Positions 35,370 through 42,747 of a stretch of DNA of 60,751 nt are shown piece by piece. The notes under the pieces are model-generated. The model did no database searches. It saw only the letters and a program-made list of their open reading frames with translations, and was not told where the DNA came from. Numbering within the stretch: the first letter of the stretch is position 1; the number at the start of each line of letters is the position of its first letter. Origin of the DNA: Elusimicrobiota bacterium (GTDB lineage Bacteria; Elusimicrobiota; Elusimicrobia; UBA1565; UBA9628); NCBI GenBank assembly GCA_027327915.1, contig DAHVWT010000004.1, forward strand, positions 1 to 60,751, in the 5' to 3' direction. A program made the translations under genes and the position numbers.

Positions 35370-36191
35370 ATGAACGACGAAGCCCGAGTTGACTCCGATT
35401 CGTCCAACGGCAAGGCTCCCGCTCCGGCTGTTGACGTCGGCAGGGAGCTGCGCAAGGCTCGCGAGAAGCGCGGCGAAACCCTCGAGGTCCTGAGCAAACG
35501 ATCCCGCATTCCGCTTAAATATCTGAAGGCCCTGGAGAGCAACCGTCCCGACGCCTTTCCCGCGAGAAGCTACCTCCGAGGCTTCCTTGAAGGCTACTGC
35601 CGCGAAATTGACGCGGATTTCGAATCGCTTTGGAATGCCCTGCAGCAATCCGAGAAATCTCAGGAGTCGCAGCGCCCCCAGGCGCCGCAACGCCACGGAC
35701 GCGGCGTGCCCGAATGGCTCTGGCCCGCCATCCTCGGAGGCGCCGCCTTTCTCGCCGCCATAGGGATCGCTTTCTGGCTCGCGAGGAACCGCCCCTCCGC
35801 GCCGCCGCGGCAAGTCCCGCCTCCCGCGCCTGCCGCGGCGCAGACTCCTGTCTTAAAGCCGGCGCCTCCCGACGTGAAGTCGCCGGCAGTCGCGAAGGCG
35901 CCGCCAGCCAATGCGCCCGCGGGAAAGCTCCCGCATCTCAACCACGCCATCATTGAGTTCAGTCAGGATGCCTGGGCCAGCATCGCGGCTGACGGAATCA
36001 CCCATTTCGAGGGGCGCGTCCCTAAAGGCAAGGAGCAGCGATGGAAGTTCAAGAAGTCGCTGGCATTCAAGCTGAGCTCCCCGAACGCCATTCAATTGCG
36101 CATCAATGATAAATTGGCGCCGCTCCCTCCTCCGGACCCGGACGGCACTTACCGCGTTTACGCGGCGACGGCCGCGGCGCGTCATCCGTGA
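35370..36191 (+). CDS. rodZ: RodZ-like cell-shape protein
   Basis: 273 residues. An N-terminal Cro/CI-like helix-turn-helix (VGRELRKAREKRGETLEVLSKRS, about 24-90), one membrane segment (about 116-137), a Pro/Ala linker and a C-terminal periplasmic beta domain (DUF4115, about 185-265) match RodZ, which couples MreB to the wall elongation machinery. AGGAG at 35359-35363 is a good ribosome binding site 6 nt before the ATG. The gene ends in a GTGA overlap with pgsA, a frequent rodZ-pgsA pairing. Confidence 0.9.
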   Translation: MNDEARVDSDSSNGKAPAPAVDVGRELRKAREKRGETLEVLSKRSRIPLKYLKALESNRPDAFPARSYLRGFLEGYCREIDADFESLWNALQQSEKSQESQRPQAPQRHGRGVPEWLWPAILGGAAFLAAIGIAFWLARNRPSAPPRQVPPPAPAAAQTPVLKPAPPDVKSPAVAKAPPANAPAGKLPHLNHAIIEFSQDAWASIAADGITHFEGRVPKGKEQRWKFKKSLAFKLSSPNAIQLRINDKLAPLPPPDPDGTYRVYAATAAARHP

Positions 36192-36760
36192 ACGTCGCCA
36201 ACCAGATCACTGTCGGCCGCATCGTGCTCGCCCTCGGCGTCGTCTGGTCTCTTTTAAACCCCGGACTCGGCTGGCACGAAATCGCCCTCTTCCTTTTTCT
36301 TCTCGCCATTCTGACGGACGCCGCCGACGGCTACCTGGCGAGGCATCTTCACCGCGAAAGCCCCTTCGGCAAGGTGGCGGACCCTATCGCAGACAAGCTC
36401 CTCGTCCTTGGGACTCTTATCGCGCTTGCCAAGCACCGCACGCTGCATATACCGCTCTGGGGCGTCGTTTTGATGCTCGTGCGCGAGTTTCTGGTCGCCG
36501 GACTGCGGATCTTGGCAAGCGCTCAACAAGGCCGCATCATAGCGGCCCAGACTTGGGGAAAGCAAACCATGGCGATTCAGAGCGTCTGCGTCCTCGCCAT
36601 ACTCGCGATTCTCATCATCGCCGAGAGCGTGCGCTCGGCCCCGGCCTGGCTTCATGCCCTGCCTTACGCGCTCACTCTCACCGCAGCCTTGAGCGCGTGG
36701 TATTCCGGCTTTCTCTATTTTCGGGAATCGAGGCACTGGCTGGAAAAATCCTGGGAATGA
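36188..36760 (+). CDS. pgsA: CDP-diacylglycerol--glycerol-3-phosphate phosphatidyltransferase
   Basis: 190 residues, about five membrane segments. The CDP-alcohol phosphotransferase motif DGxxARx8Gx3Dx3D is complete between D63 and D84 (DGYLAR...GKVADPIAD). It makes phosphatidylglycerol phosphate, the first committed step to PG and cardiolipin. Start GTG at 36188 overlapping rodZ. A cardiolipin- or PS-synthase of the same superfamily is possible, but length and neighbour favour PgsA. Confidence 0.93.
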   Translation: MNVANQITVGRIVLALGVVWSLLNPGLGWHEIALFLFLLAILTDAADGYLARHLHRESPFGKVADPIADKLLVLGTLIALAKHRTLHIPLWGVVLMLVREFLVAGLRILASAQQGRIIAAQTWGKQTMAIQSVCVLAILAILIIAESVRSAPAWLHALPYALTLTAALSAWYSGFLYFRESRHWLEKSWE

Positions 36761-36834
36761 CGCCGACCGGCCCGCGCGCAACGGAATGCCGCGAGGAGCG
36801 AAGCAAGGCAGAAGGAGGCCAAGGAAGCCGGAGG

Positions 36835-38196
36835 ATGGCAACGGGCGTCCCTTGTCCTCAGTCGCCTGCCGCAGCTCTTCGCAGCCTTCTGTTGCCTTCC
36901 GTTGTTTTCTGTTGCCTTCTGTTGCCTTCCGTTGCTTTTATCAAGGCCGCCGCCCAATCCTTCCCTACGGGAGGCTTTCACCGCCCGATGATGCCCGGCG
37001 CGCCGACCTCCCAGCCCCAGGCTCCGAAGCCCCCGGCCTCGGCCCCGGCCAAGGCCCCCGAGGCCTCCACGGCTCCCGTCTCGGTTGCCGCACTCATCGG
37101 CAATTCGACCGAAATACCCCTGGAGGAGGGGCCGTGGGTCCTCGGAAAGGTCGTCCTCAGCATCCAAGGCCGGGTCGTCGACAATCCCGCCTGGCGGGAG
37201 CTTGTGCGGGGGGAAAAAGGGATTCTCTACACCAAATCAGACATCCTCTACGATGTCGATGCCCTCATGGGCACCAAGCAGTTCGCCGCCGTCACCCCCA
37301 GGCTCTTTGCGATGCCAAAGGAACGCGTCCCCAAAGATTTCTTCGGGCTCGTTTCTTCTAATTCCGAGGTCCTATTGGTCTATCGCCTCACTCCGCAAGG
37401 AGGCCTGCCCACCGCGTCGATGGGAACCCTCGCAGGCGGACCCCGGAAGCCTCTCAACGTTTCGGGGCTCATCCTGACGCCGACCGCTTGGCGGGGCACC
37501 GGCTATTACACGGACCCGGGTCTCAGCCTCGATATCAACGCTGTGTATCTGATCGGGCGGCTCTACGGCAGGAACTCCTTCTCCGATGTCACCCCTCACA
37601 CGAACTACCTCGACCAATTGGGGGTATGGCTTCTCACGGCGGATGGAAAGATGCAGGTCGCCAAGGAAGAGCGCTACACTCCCGCGACCTCCTTTGGCGT
37701 GCAGGCGACGGCCCTTCTTCGGCAAACGCCCCAACCGCAAGCCGGGTCTGCCGCCGGCACCAGTTTCAGCGTTAACGCCAACCCCAACAGCCAGTTTCTC
37801 ACCGACTACTACGGCGTCGTCAGCAAAAAAATAGGTCCCGTCCGTTCCAGCCTTGGTTTGATGGAAGGCGATTTCGGGGACGCCGTGTCGCAGTTCTCGG
37901 AATTTCTGAACCCCCAGAATCTTGCGTTTGAAGGAATCCCCGGCGGCGCGGAGGTCAAGAGCAACACCATGCCCTTCGCGAACATCTTCTTCACGCCGAA
38001 ACCCGAGCATCAGCTGGGAGTCGAGGCGATCAAGTTCAACGGCGCTCTGCTTGACCCCTGGCTCATCGACCTTAAGGCCGGATACTTCCTCAAGCTCGAT
38101 TTCAACATCGGCTATCTGCACTTCAACGGCGGCTACGACGTCCTGGGCCTCATCCAGTTCCGCTATACGCTCTACCCGCGGCTGGGCCCCCTTTAG
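36835..38196 (+). CDS. Predicted outer-membrane protein with POTRA-like N-domain
   Basis: 453 residues, no family recognised. The ATG at 36835 is preceded by GGAG. The signal peptide core (LLLPSVVFCCLLLPSVAF) is encoded by tandem decamers; cleavage is likely near KAAAQ. After a Pro/Ala-rich stretch, residues ~90-190 (GPWVLGKVVLSIQGRVVDNP, ILYDVDALMGTKQFAAVTPRLF) resemble a single POTRA fold as in BamA/TpsB. The rest alternates short hydrophobic and polar stretches with aromatic residues, ending FRYTLYPRLGPL, as in beta-barrels. It lies downstream of pgsA after 74 nt. The POTRA and barrel reading is by eye only. Confidence 0.7.
   Translation: MATGVPCPQSPAAALRSLLLPSVVFCCLLLPSVAFIKAAAQSFPTGGFHRPMMPGAPTSQPQAPKPPASAPAKAPEASTAPVSVAALIGNSTEIPLEEGPWVLGKVVLSIQGRVVDNPAWRELVRGEKGILYTKSDILYDVDALMGTKQFAAVTPRLFAMPKERVPKDFFGLVSSNSEVLLVYRLTPQGGLPTASMGTLAGGPRKPLNVSGLILTPTAWRGTGYYTDPGLSLDINAVYLIGRLYGRNSFSDVTPHTNYLDQLGVWLLTADGKMQVAKEERYTPATSFGVQATALLRQTPQPQAGSAAGTSFSVNANPNSQFLTDYYGVVSKKIGPVRSSLGLMEGDFGDAVSQFSEFLNPQNLAFEGIPGGAEVKSNTMPFANIFFTPKPEHQLGVEAIKFNGALLDPWLIDLKAGYFLKLDFNIGYLHFNGGYDVLGLIQFRYTLYPRLGPL
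36885..36940 (+). repeat. 10-bp tandem repeat inside signal-peptide codons
   Basis: Units of the form GTTGCCTTCY begin at 36891, 36901, 36911, 36921 and 36931, with a partial unit before. The second unit reads GTTGTTTTCT and the last degenerates to GTTGCTTTTA. Because ten is not a multiple of three, the protein repeat has a 30-nt period (LLLPSVVFCC/LLLPSVAFIK), and gain or loss of one unit would shift the frame. Confidence 0.85.
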
Positions 38197-38213
38197 CCGG
38201 CGTTGGGCTCACA

Positions 38214-40475
38214 CTAACGGCGGCGGAGCGCCTCGAGATAACGGCGCGATTGAGCGTCGGAGGGGTCGAGCCTCGCCGCTTCCTCGAGTTCCCGGGCGGC
38301 GCGGGCGCGGTCCCGGTCCCAGTAATAGACGGCCAGGTTGTAGTGAGCCTTGCCGAGCGGATAGGTCTCGAGAGAGTCCTCGTAGGCGGCTTTGGCCTCC
38401 TCGGGACGGCCGAGCTTCGCCAGCATGATTCCCTTCTGCAAGCGCGCCTCGGCGAGACTGCGCCTCACACCCGCGACGGCATCGGGAAGGGAATGGTACT
38501 CCCGCGTCAAGCTCAACATGGCGGCGGCGAGGCTCTCCGCGAGCTTCTCGTAGCCCAGGGCTTCCTCGTAACGGCCCTCCAAGGCCGCCAAATACCCCAG
38601 GAAGGCAGGGGGATCCGGCATGAGCCAATGAAGCGCCCAGCAACCCATCGCCAGACGCCGCGCCAAGGCCGCGACGGATGCCGTCAGGGGCGGCTTGCCC
38701 GCTAGGGCGGTCGCCGTGCGGTAAAGCGCCTGGGCGTCGTCGTTGACGAGGTCCGAGCTGAAGAAATCCGGCCGCTCCTCGTAGGCGTAGCGTCCCCGGA
38801 AAACGAAAAGCTTCCAAAGCTTGAGCGCCTCCCGGGAGCCGGTCGGCGACCCCAGATCGATGAGCAGTCCTCTCATCGAACCACGAGCCGCGGCGGCCGC
38901 CGGGATTTCCGCGTCCATCGAAGCATACGCGGGGGCGTTGGCCAGGGCGAAGAGCCGCCAGTCATCGGGCGATTTGAGAGAGCGCAGGACAAGCCGGGGC
39001 TTCTCGCGCCGCATCTGCTCTTGATACCAAGGCGCGCCGCATAAGCCCTGAGCGACGACGCTCGCGTCGCTCCGCCGCCCCAGAACCATCGTCCGGTACC
39101 AAAGGGAATAGAGCTGGACGTCTTTTTTCGCCACGAGGACGCCACCTCTCGGCAAGGACGTCAGGACATTGCGGGCGTAATCTTCGTCGAAAAAGTCTCC
39201 ACGGTGGTCATAGGCGGCCGTGCGCCCGGAGACGAAGGGTCCCGCCAAGAAGAAGGCCGCCAGGGCCGCCGCGAGGCCCCTGCCAACAACGCCGGCCGAG
39301 AGCCACGCCAAAGCTTCGGCCGACCAGAAGGCCAGCGTCATGTCGGGTATCAGATAATAAGGTTCGACGATGGCCGCCGCGTGCGGGTTGGGGGGCATGT
39401 TGCTCACCAGGAGAAAAACGGGGCCCGTCCACCAAAAGACCGCGCCCAGCCCCGCGGCGAGCTCCGGATCGCGCCGCGACTGCCTCCAAAGCCCGGCGAG
39501 GCTCAGCGCCACCCCCGCCCACGTGAAGTCGCGCCACAGATGGCGGCCGTAGAGGAGGAGATTGGCGCCCAGAAGCTCCCCGGGCTTGTAATTCCTCGAT
39601 ATCAGGTCGAGGGTGCCTCCGTATTTGGAGCGCAGAATGACCTGGAGGAAATTGGACCATTGGGCGGGATGATTCCAATCGAGCCAAGGGAGCCCCGCGG
39701 ACCGGATGGGCAGATACAGGTAGACGCTTAGGCCCAGCAAAGCGAAAGCCCCGCTCTTGATAAGCCAGCCGACGCGGTTGGAAGCCCTTGAGCCGAGCCA
39801 TGCGGTCATCGCGACGAGGAACGGTTCCCAATAATTCGAGCCCGTGTAAAACATCGCGGCCGGGAAGGCCAGATACGCGAGCCCGAACCACGGCGACAAC
39901 CACGACTTTTGCCGAAATCCCATGGCGCAGACCAAGAGTCCCGGGGCAAGCAGGAGCAGATCAAGGCGATTCGAGAGCATGAGGCCATAAAGAAAGCAGA
40001 AGCCGAGCCATTCCTTTTCGGCGGGAGCGCTGCGCTCGCGGCGAAGCCGCAGGGCGAGGATCGTGAGTCCGACGGCGCCCAGGAAACCCAGGGCATACAT
40101 CTCCTGGACGCGCGCCAGAGTCAGCGCCTGGCCGCTCAGGCCCAGAAGCGCCGCGGCGCCGAAGGCGGGAATCGCGCCGAGCAGCTCCATCGCCGCGGAG
40201 AAAAACAAAGCCACGCCCGCGGCCATCGGCAAGGAGGAGAGCAGGCTCAGGCGATAGGCAGGGTTTCCCAAGGGAATGGCTGCTTCAAAGAGCCTCCCAA
40301 GGAGAATGTAGAGGGGATAACCCGTGGGGTGGGAAACACCGAGCGTCCAGGCGCTGACGGCCATCTCCCCCGAATCCCTATAGGCGACGAGATCCGGTCC
40401 CGCTCCCGCCTCGTAGTAGATCCAGAAACCCAGGAAAATCGCGAACGCGAGCATCCGGCGGGGGAGGAGTCGCAC
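38214..40475 (-). CDS. DUF2723 multi-pass membrane protein with C-terminal TPRs
   Basis: 753 residues. About ten membrane segments fill the first ~420. The first external loop holds RDSGEMAVSAWTLGVSHPTGYPLY, the hallmark of the DUF2723 family, which is distantly like GT-C glycosyltransferases with an acidic catalytic residue in that loop. The C-terminal ~200 residues form TPR-like repeats (EAKAAYEDSLETYPLGKAHYNLAVYYW). It could transfer a lipid-linked sugar to surface proteins or glycans; the substrate is unknown. It follows the VWA operon on the same strand after 76 nt and converges with the preceding gene. Confidence 0.85.
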   Translation of the reverse strand: MRLLPRRMLAFAIFLGFWIYYEAGAGPDLVAYRDSGEMAVSAWTLGVSHPTGYPLYILLGRLFEAAIPLGNPAYRLSLLSSLPMAAGVALFFSAAMELLGAIPAFGAAALLGLSGQALTLARVQEMYALGFLGAVGLTILALRLRRERSAPAEKEWLGFCFLYGLMLSNRLDLLLLAPGLLVCAMGFRQKSWLSPWFGLAYLAFPAAMFYTGSNYWEPFLVAMTAWLGSRASNRVGWLIKSGAFALLGLSVYLYLPIRSAGLPWLDWNHPAQWSNFLQVILRSKYGGTLDLISRNYKPGELLGANLLLYGRHLWRDFTWAGVALSLAGLWRQSRRDPELAAGLGAVFWWTGPVFLLVSNMPPNPHAAAIVEPYYLIPDMTLAFWSAEALAWLSAGVVGRGLAAALAAFFLAGPFVSGRTAAYDHRGDFFDEDYARNVLTSLPRGGVLVAKKDVQLYSLWYRTMVLGRRSDASVVAQGLCGAPWYQEQMRREKPRLVLRSLKSPDDWRLFALANAPAYASMDAEIPAAAAARGSMRGLLIDLGSPTGSREALKLWKLFVFRGRYAYEERPDFFSSDLVNDDAQALYRTATALAGKPPLTASVAALARRLAMGCWALHWLMPDPPAFLGYLAALEGRYEEALGYEKLAESLAAAMLSLTREYHSLPDAVAGVRRSLAEARLQKGIMLAKLGRPEEAKAAYEDSLETYPLGKAHYNLAVYYWDRDRARAARELEEAARLDPSDAQSRRYLEALRRR

Positions 40476-40551
40476 GGCGGAATTTTAGCGATTCTGGCGG
40501 GAGTTAAAACATCCCTCTTGCATTTCGCCGGGATTCGCGGACGGCTGAGGG

Positions 40552-42747
40552 TTACGCCTGGCCCTTCCTGCGGCGCCAATACCACTCCGCAGCCAGCAAA
40601 ATACCCGTCAGAACAAGCCAGGGGGGGCCCGAAGCGGGCCTCAGAGTCTTCGAAATCCGCGCGCTCGGCACGGGCGGCGGGAGGGCCTTGAGAAGCTCCG
40701 ATGCGTCCGCGAGAGCCAAGGGCTTATAGCGCCCCCCGGTCTGCGAGGCGATCTCCCTGAGCCAGGCCTCATTGACCGCGCTCTCGGCCCTCGCGAGGCC
40801 GGGCTCCCAGCGCCATTCGATCCGGTCCGAGCCCGCGGGTCGGCCGTCCACCAGCGCTGTGGCCTCGACGCTGTTGACGCCCTCGGGAATCCCCGTCAAG
40901 TCGATGGAAAAGACGCCGGGGCCCTCCTCGCGGGGGAATAACTCCCGCGCGCTTCCTCCCGGAAGCCGCCATAGCACGCGGGGCTCGGACGAGGCGGCGG
41001 GAGCGAAGGCCGAATCAAACACGCGAAGGGTCAAGCGCACGGGTTCGAATCGCGGCGGGAAATCGCCCGGCGTTTCAAGGCGCACCCGGGAGACGGCAAG
41101 GCTTCCAGTCAAGTATTCGACCGCCCGGTTCCAGAATCGATCGTAGAAATCGGAGAAGCGGCGATCACGAGCCAGGCCCAGCTTCCAGCGCCAGAGGGAG
41201 TCCGTCGCGACGGCCATCACGCGCCCCCGTCCGTAATCGCGAATGGCGATGAGCGGGCGAGCCTCGGCGCCGGGACTTGAGACGCTCCGCGCCGAGGCGA
41301 TGAGCTGCGCTCCGGGCTTGAGGCTCGCAAAGAGCGGCGTCCCCACGAGATCGGGCAATCTCGACCACGCCTCCCGAGAAAGCTCGTCCCCGTCATAGAG
41401 CGCCGCGAGAGGATGGCGAACGCCGTTCGGCAGAACCTTGAACGTCTCAGCGGCGGCCCCTTCGGCGATCGAAACCGGAAGAAGCTCCTCGATAGCCGTT
41501 CCCCGCCAGCCGTCGGGGGCCGCGGCGTTTTCCCCGCCGATCACCGTGAGCGCGCCGCCTCCCGCGACGAAGGACCTCAGGGACTCGGCGTAGGCCGCGG
41601 GCAGGCGGAATCGCGCCAGCGAGAAGTTCTCCAGGATGAAGAGATCGAATTGAGGCAGGTCTCGCACAAAGATGTCCTGGGCGGGGAAGGGGATGAGGGA
41701 AAGATCGCGATCGGGGACGAGGACCGGGTTCCTGGGATTGCGAAGGATCACGAAGCTCACAAGCTCCCGGTTCGGGTCCGCGTTGAGGAAACGGCGCAGG
41801 AAGGAATACCCGTAGCCGGGGCGCCCGCATAGGTACATGATCCGGTATTTGTGACGGACGACGTCGATCCCGAATCGGCGCGCGGCCGCCGCGATCCCGC
41901 CGCGGATAACCTCCAGGCGATACAGAGATCGGCCCAGAAGGGGAGCATGGAGAGTGAACGTGGCGGAGAGGACCGCGTCCTCGGAAGGGACCTCGAAAAA
42001 CGATTCCGCCTCGGATCGCCAGCGGCCTTCGGGGGTGCGCCGCGACAAGCGCAGGCGCAGGCGAGAGCCCTTCAGGCCCCGCGCCTCGATTTCGGGGCGA
42101 ACGTCGAAGACATGGTGGAGAAAGGCGAAGTCGGGGAGCCGGATGTCGGTGATGCGGACCTCCTCGCGCGACGCGGCGACTCCGGGCGCGAAAGCGTCGA
42201 TCGGAACCCCGAGGGAGCGAAGGACGGGCATGAGCCCGGTCGAGTTTTCGGCGTTTCCATCGGAGAAGAGCCAGGCCCTCGAGGCGCCCTTCATGTCGTC
42301 TGCGATCTCGGAGAGGGCTTCGGCGGGGCGGAAATCCTCGTCGGATGCCCGCAGTTCCTTCACGGCATCCAAGCCTCCGAGTCTCCTGCCGGAGCCCGCG
42401 AGCGCGAAGAACCGCAGCCGCGCCGCTTCCTCCATCTTCTGATGATGCGCGATCAGCCACCGCGAAACCGCCGCGAGATCGCTGGAGGGAACTCCCGCGA
42501 CGCCGCCCATCGAGCGGCTTCGATCGATGAGGACGGCGATTTCAGGCTTTTCCCATGCCGACTTCATGACGAGGACGGACGGCCGCAAAAGCGCCGCAGC
42601 AAGGAGCAAGACGGCAAGCCCCCTGAGAGCCAGGGCCGGCCCCGAAAGAGGCGTCCGGCGGGCGTGCCACCAGAACCCCGCCAAAAGCGCCGCGGCGGCT
42701 ACAAGGCCCCCAGGGCCGCCTTCCCACGCGATCCTCCAGGGCGTCAC
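40552..42747 (-). CDS. Membrane VWA protein with glutamine-amidotransferase-like domain
   Basis: 731 residues. Two membrane segments (about 14-29 and 38-54) are followed by a von Willebrand A domain with a MIDAS motif D75-R-S77-R-S79. A middle region (YLCGRPGYGYSFLRRFL, LFILENFSLARF, GGGALTVIGG) resembles the class I amidotransferase-like fold seen in BatA-type proteins but lacks an evident catalytic cysteine. The C-terminus has one more membrane segment (about 703-720). It overlaps the upstream BatA-like gene by 4 nt. Likely part of a MoxR-dependent envelope complex. Confidence 0.82.
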   Translation of the reverse strand: MTPWRIAWEGGPGGLVAAAALLAGFWWHARRTPLSGPALALRGLAVLLLAAALLRPSVLVMKSAWEKPEIAVLIDRSRSMGGVAGVPSSDLAAVSRWLIAHHQKMEEAARLRFFALAGSGRRLGGLDAVKELRASDEDFRPAEALSEIADDMKGASRAWLFSDGNAENSTGLMPVLRSLGVPIDAFAPGVAASREEVRITDIRLPDFAFLHHVFDVRPEIEARGLKGSRLRLRLSRRTPEGRWRSEAESFFEVPSEDAVLSATFTLHAPLLGRSLYRLEVIRGGIAAAARRFGIDVVRHKYRIMYLCGRPGYGYSFLRRFLNADPNRELVSFVILRNPRNPVLVPDRDLSLIPFPAQDIFVRDLPQFDLFILENFSLARFRLPAAYAESLRSFVAGGGALTVIGGENAAAPDGWRGTAIEELLPVSIAEGAAAETFKVLPNGVRHPLAALYDGDELSREAWSRLPDLVGTPLFASLKPGAQLIASARSVSSPGAEARPLIAIRDYGRGRVMAVATDSLWRWKLGLARDRRFSDFYDRFWNRAVEYLTGSLAVSRVRLETPGDFPPRFEPVRLTLRVFDSAFAPAASSEPRVLWRLPGGSARELFPREEGPGVFSIDLTGIPEGVNSVEATALVDGRPAGSDRIEWRWEPGLARAESAVNEAWLREIASQTGGRYKPLALADASELLKALPPPVPSARISKTLRPASGPPWLVLTGILLAAEWYWRRRKGQA

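Noticed and set aside
36106-36834. Upstream extension of the outer-membrane protein frame through pgsA
   Set aside because: It is an Arg/Pro-rich shadow of rodZ and pgsA; the ATG at 36835 with GGAG gives a proper signal peptide.
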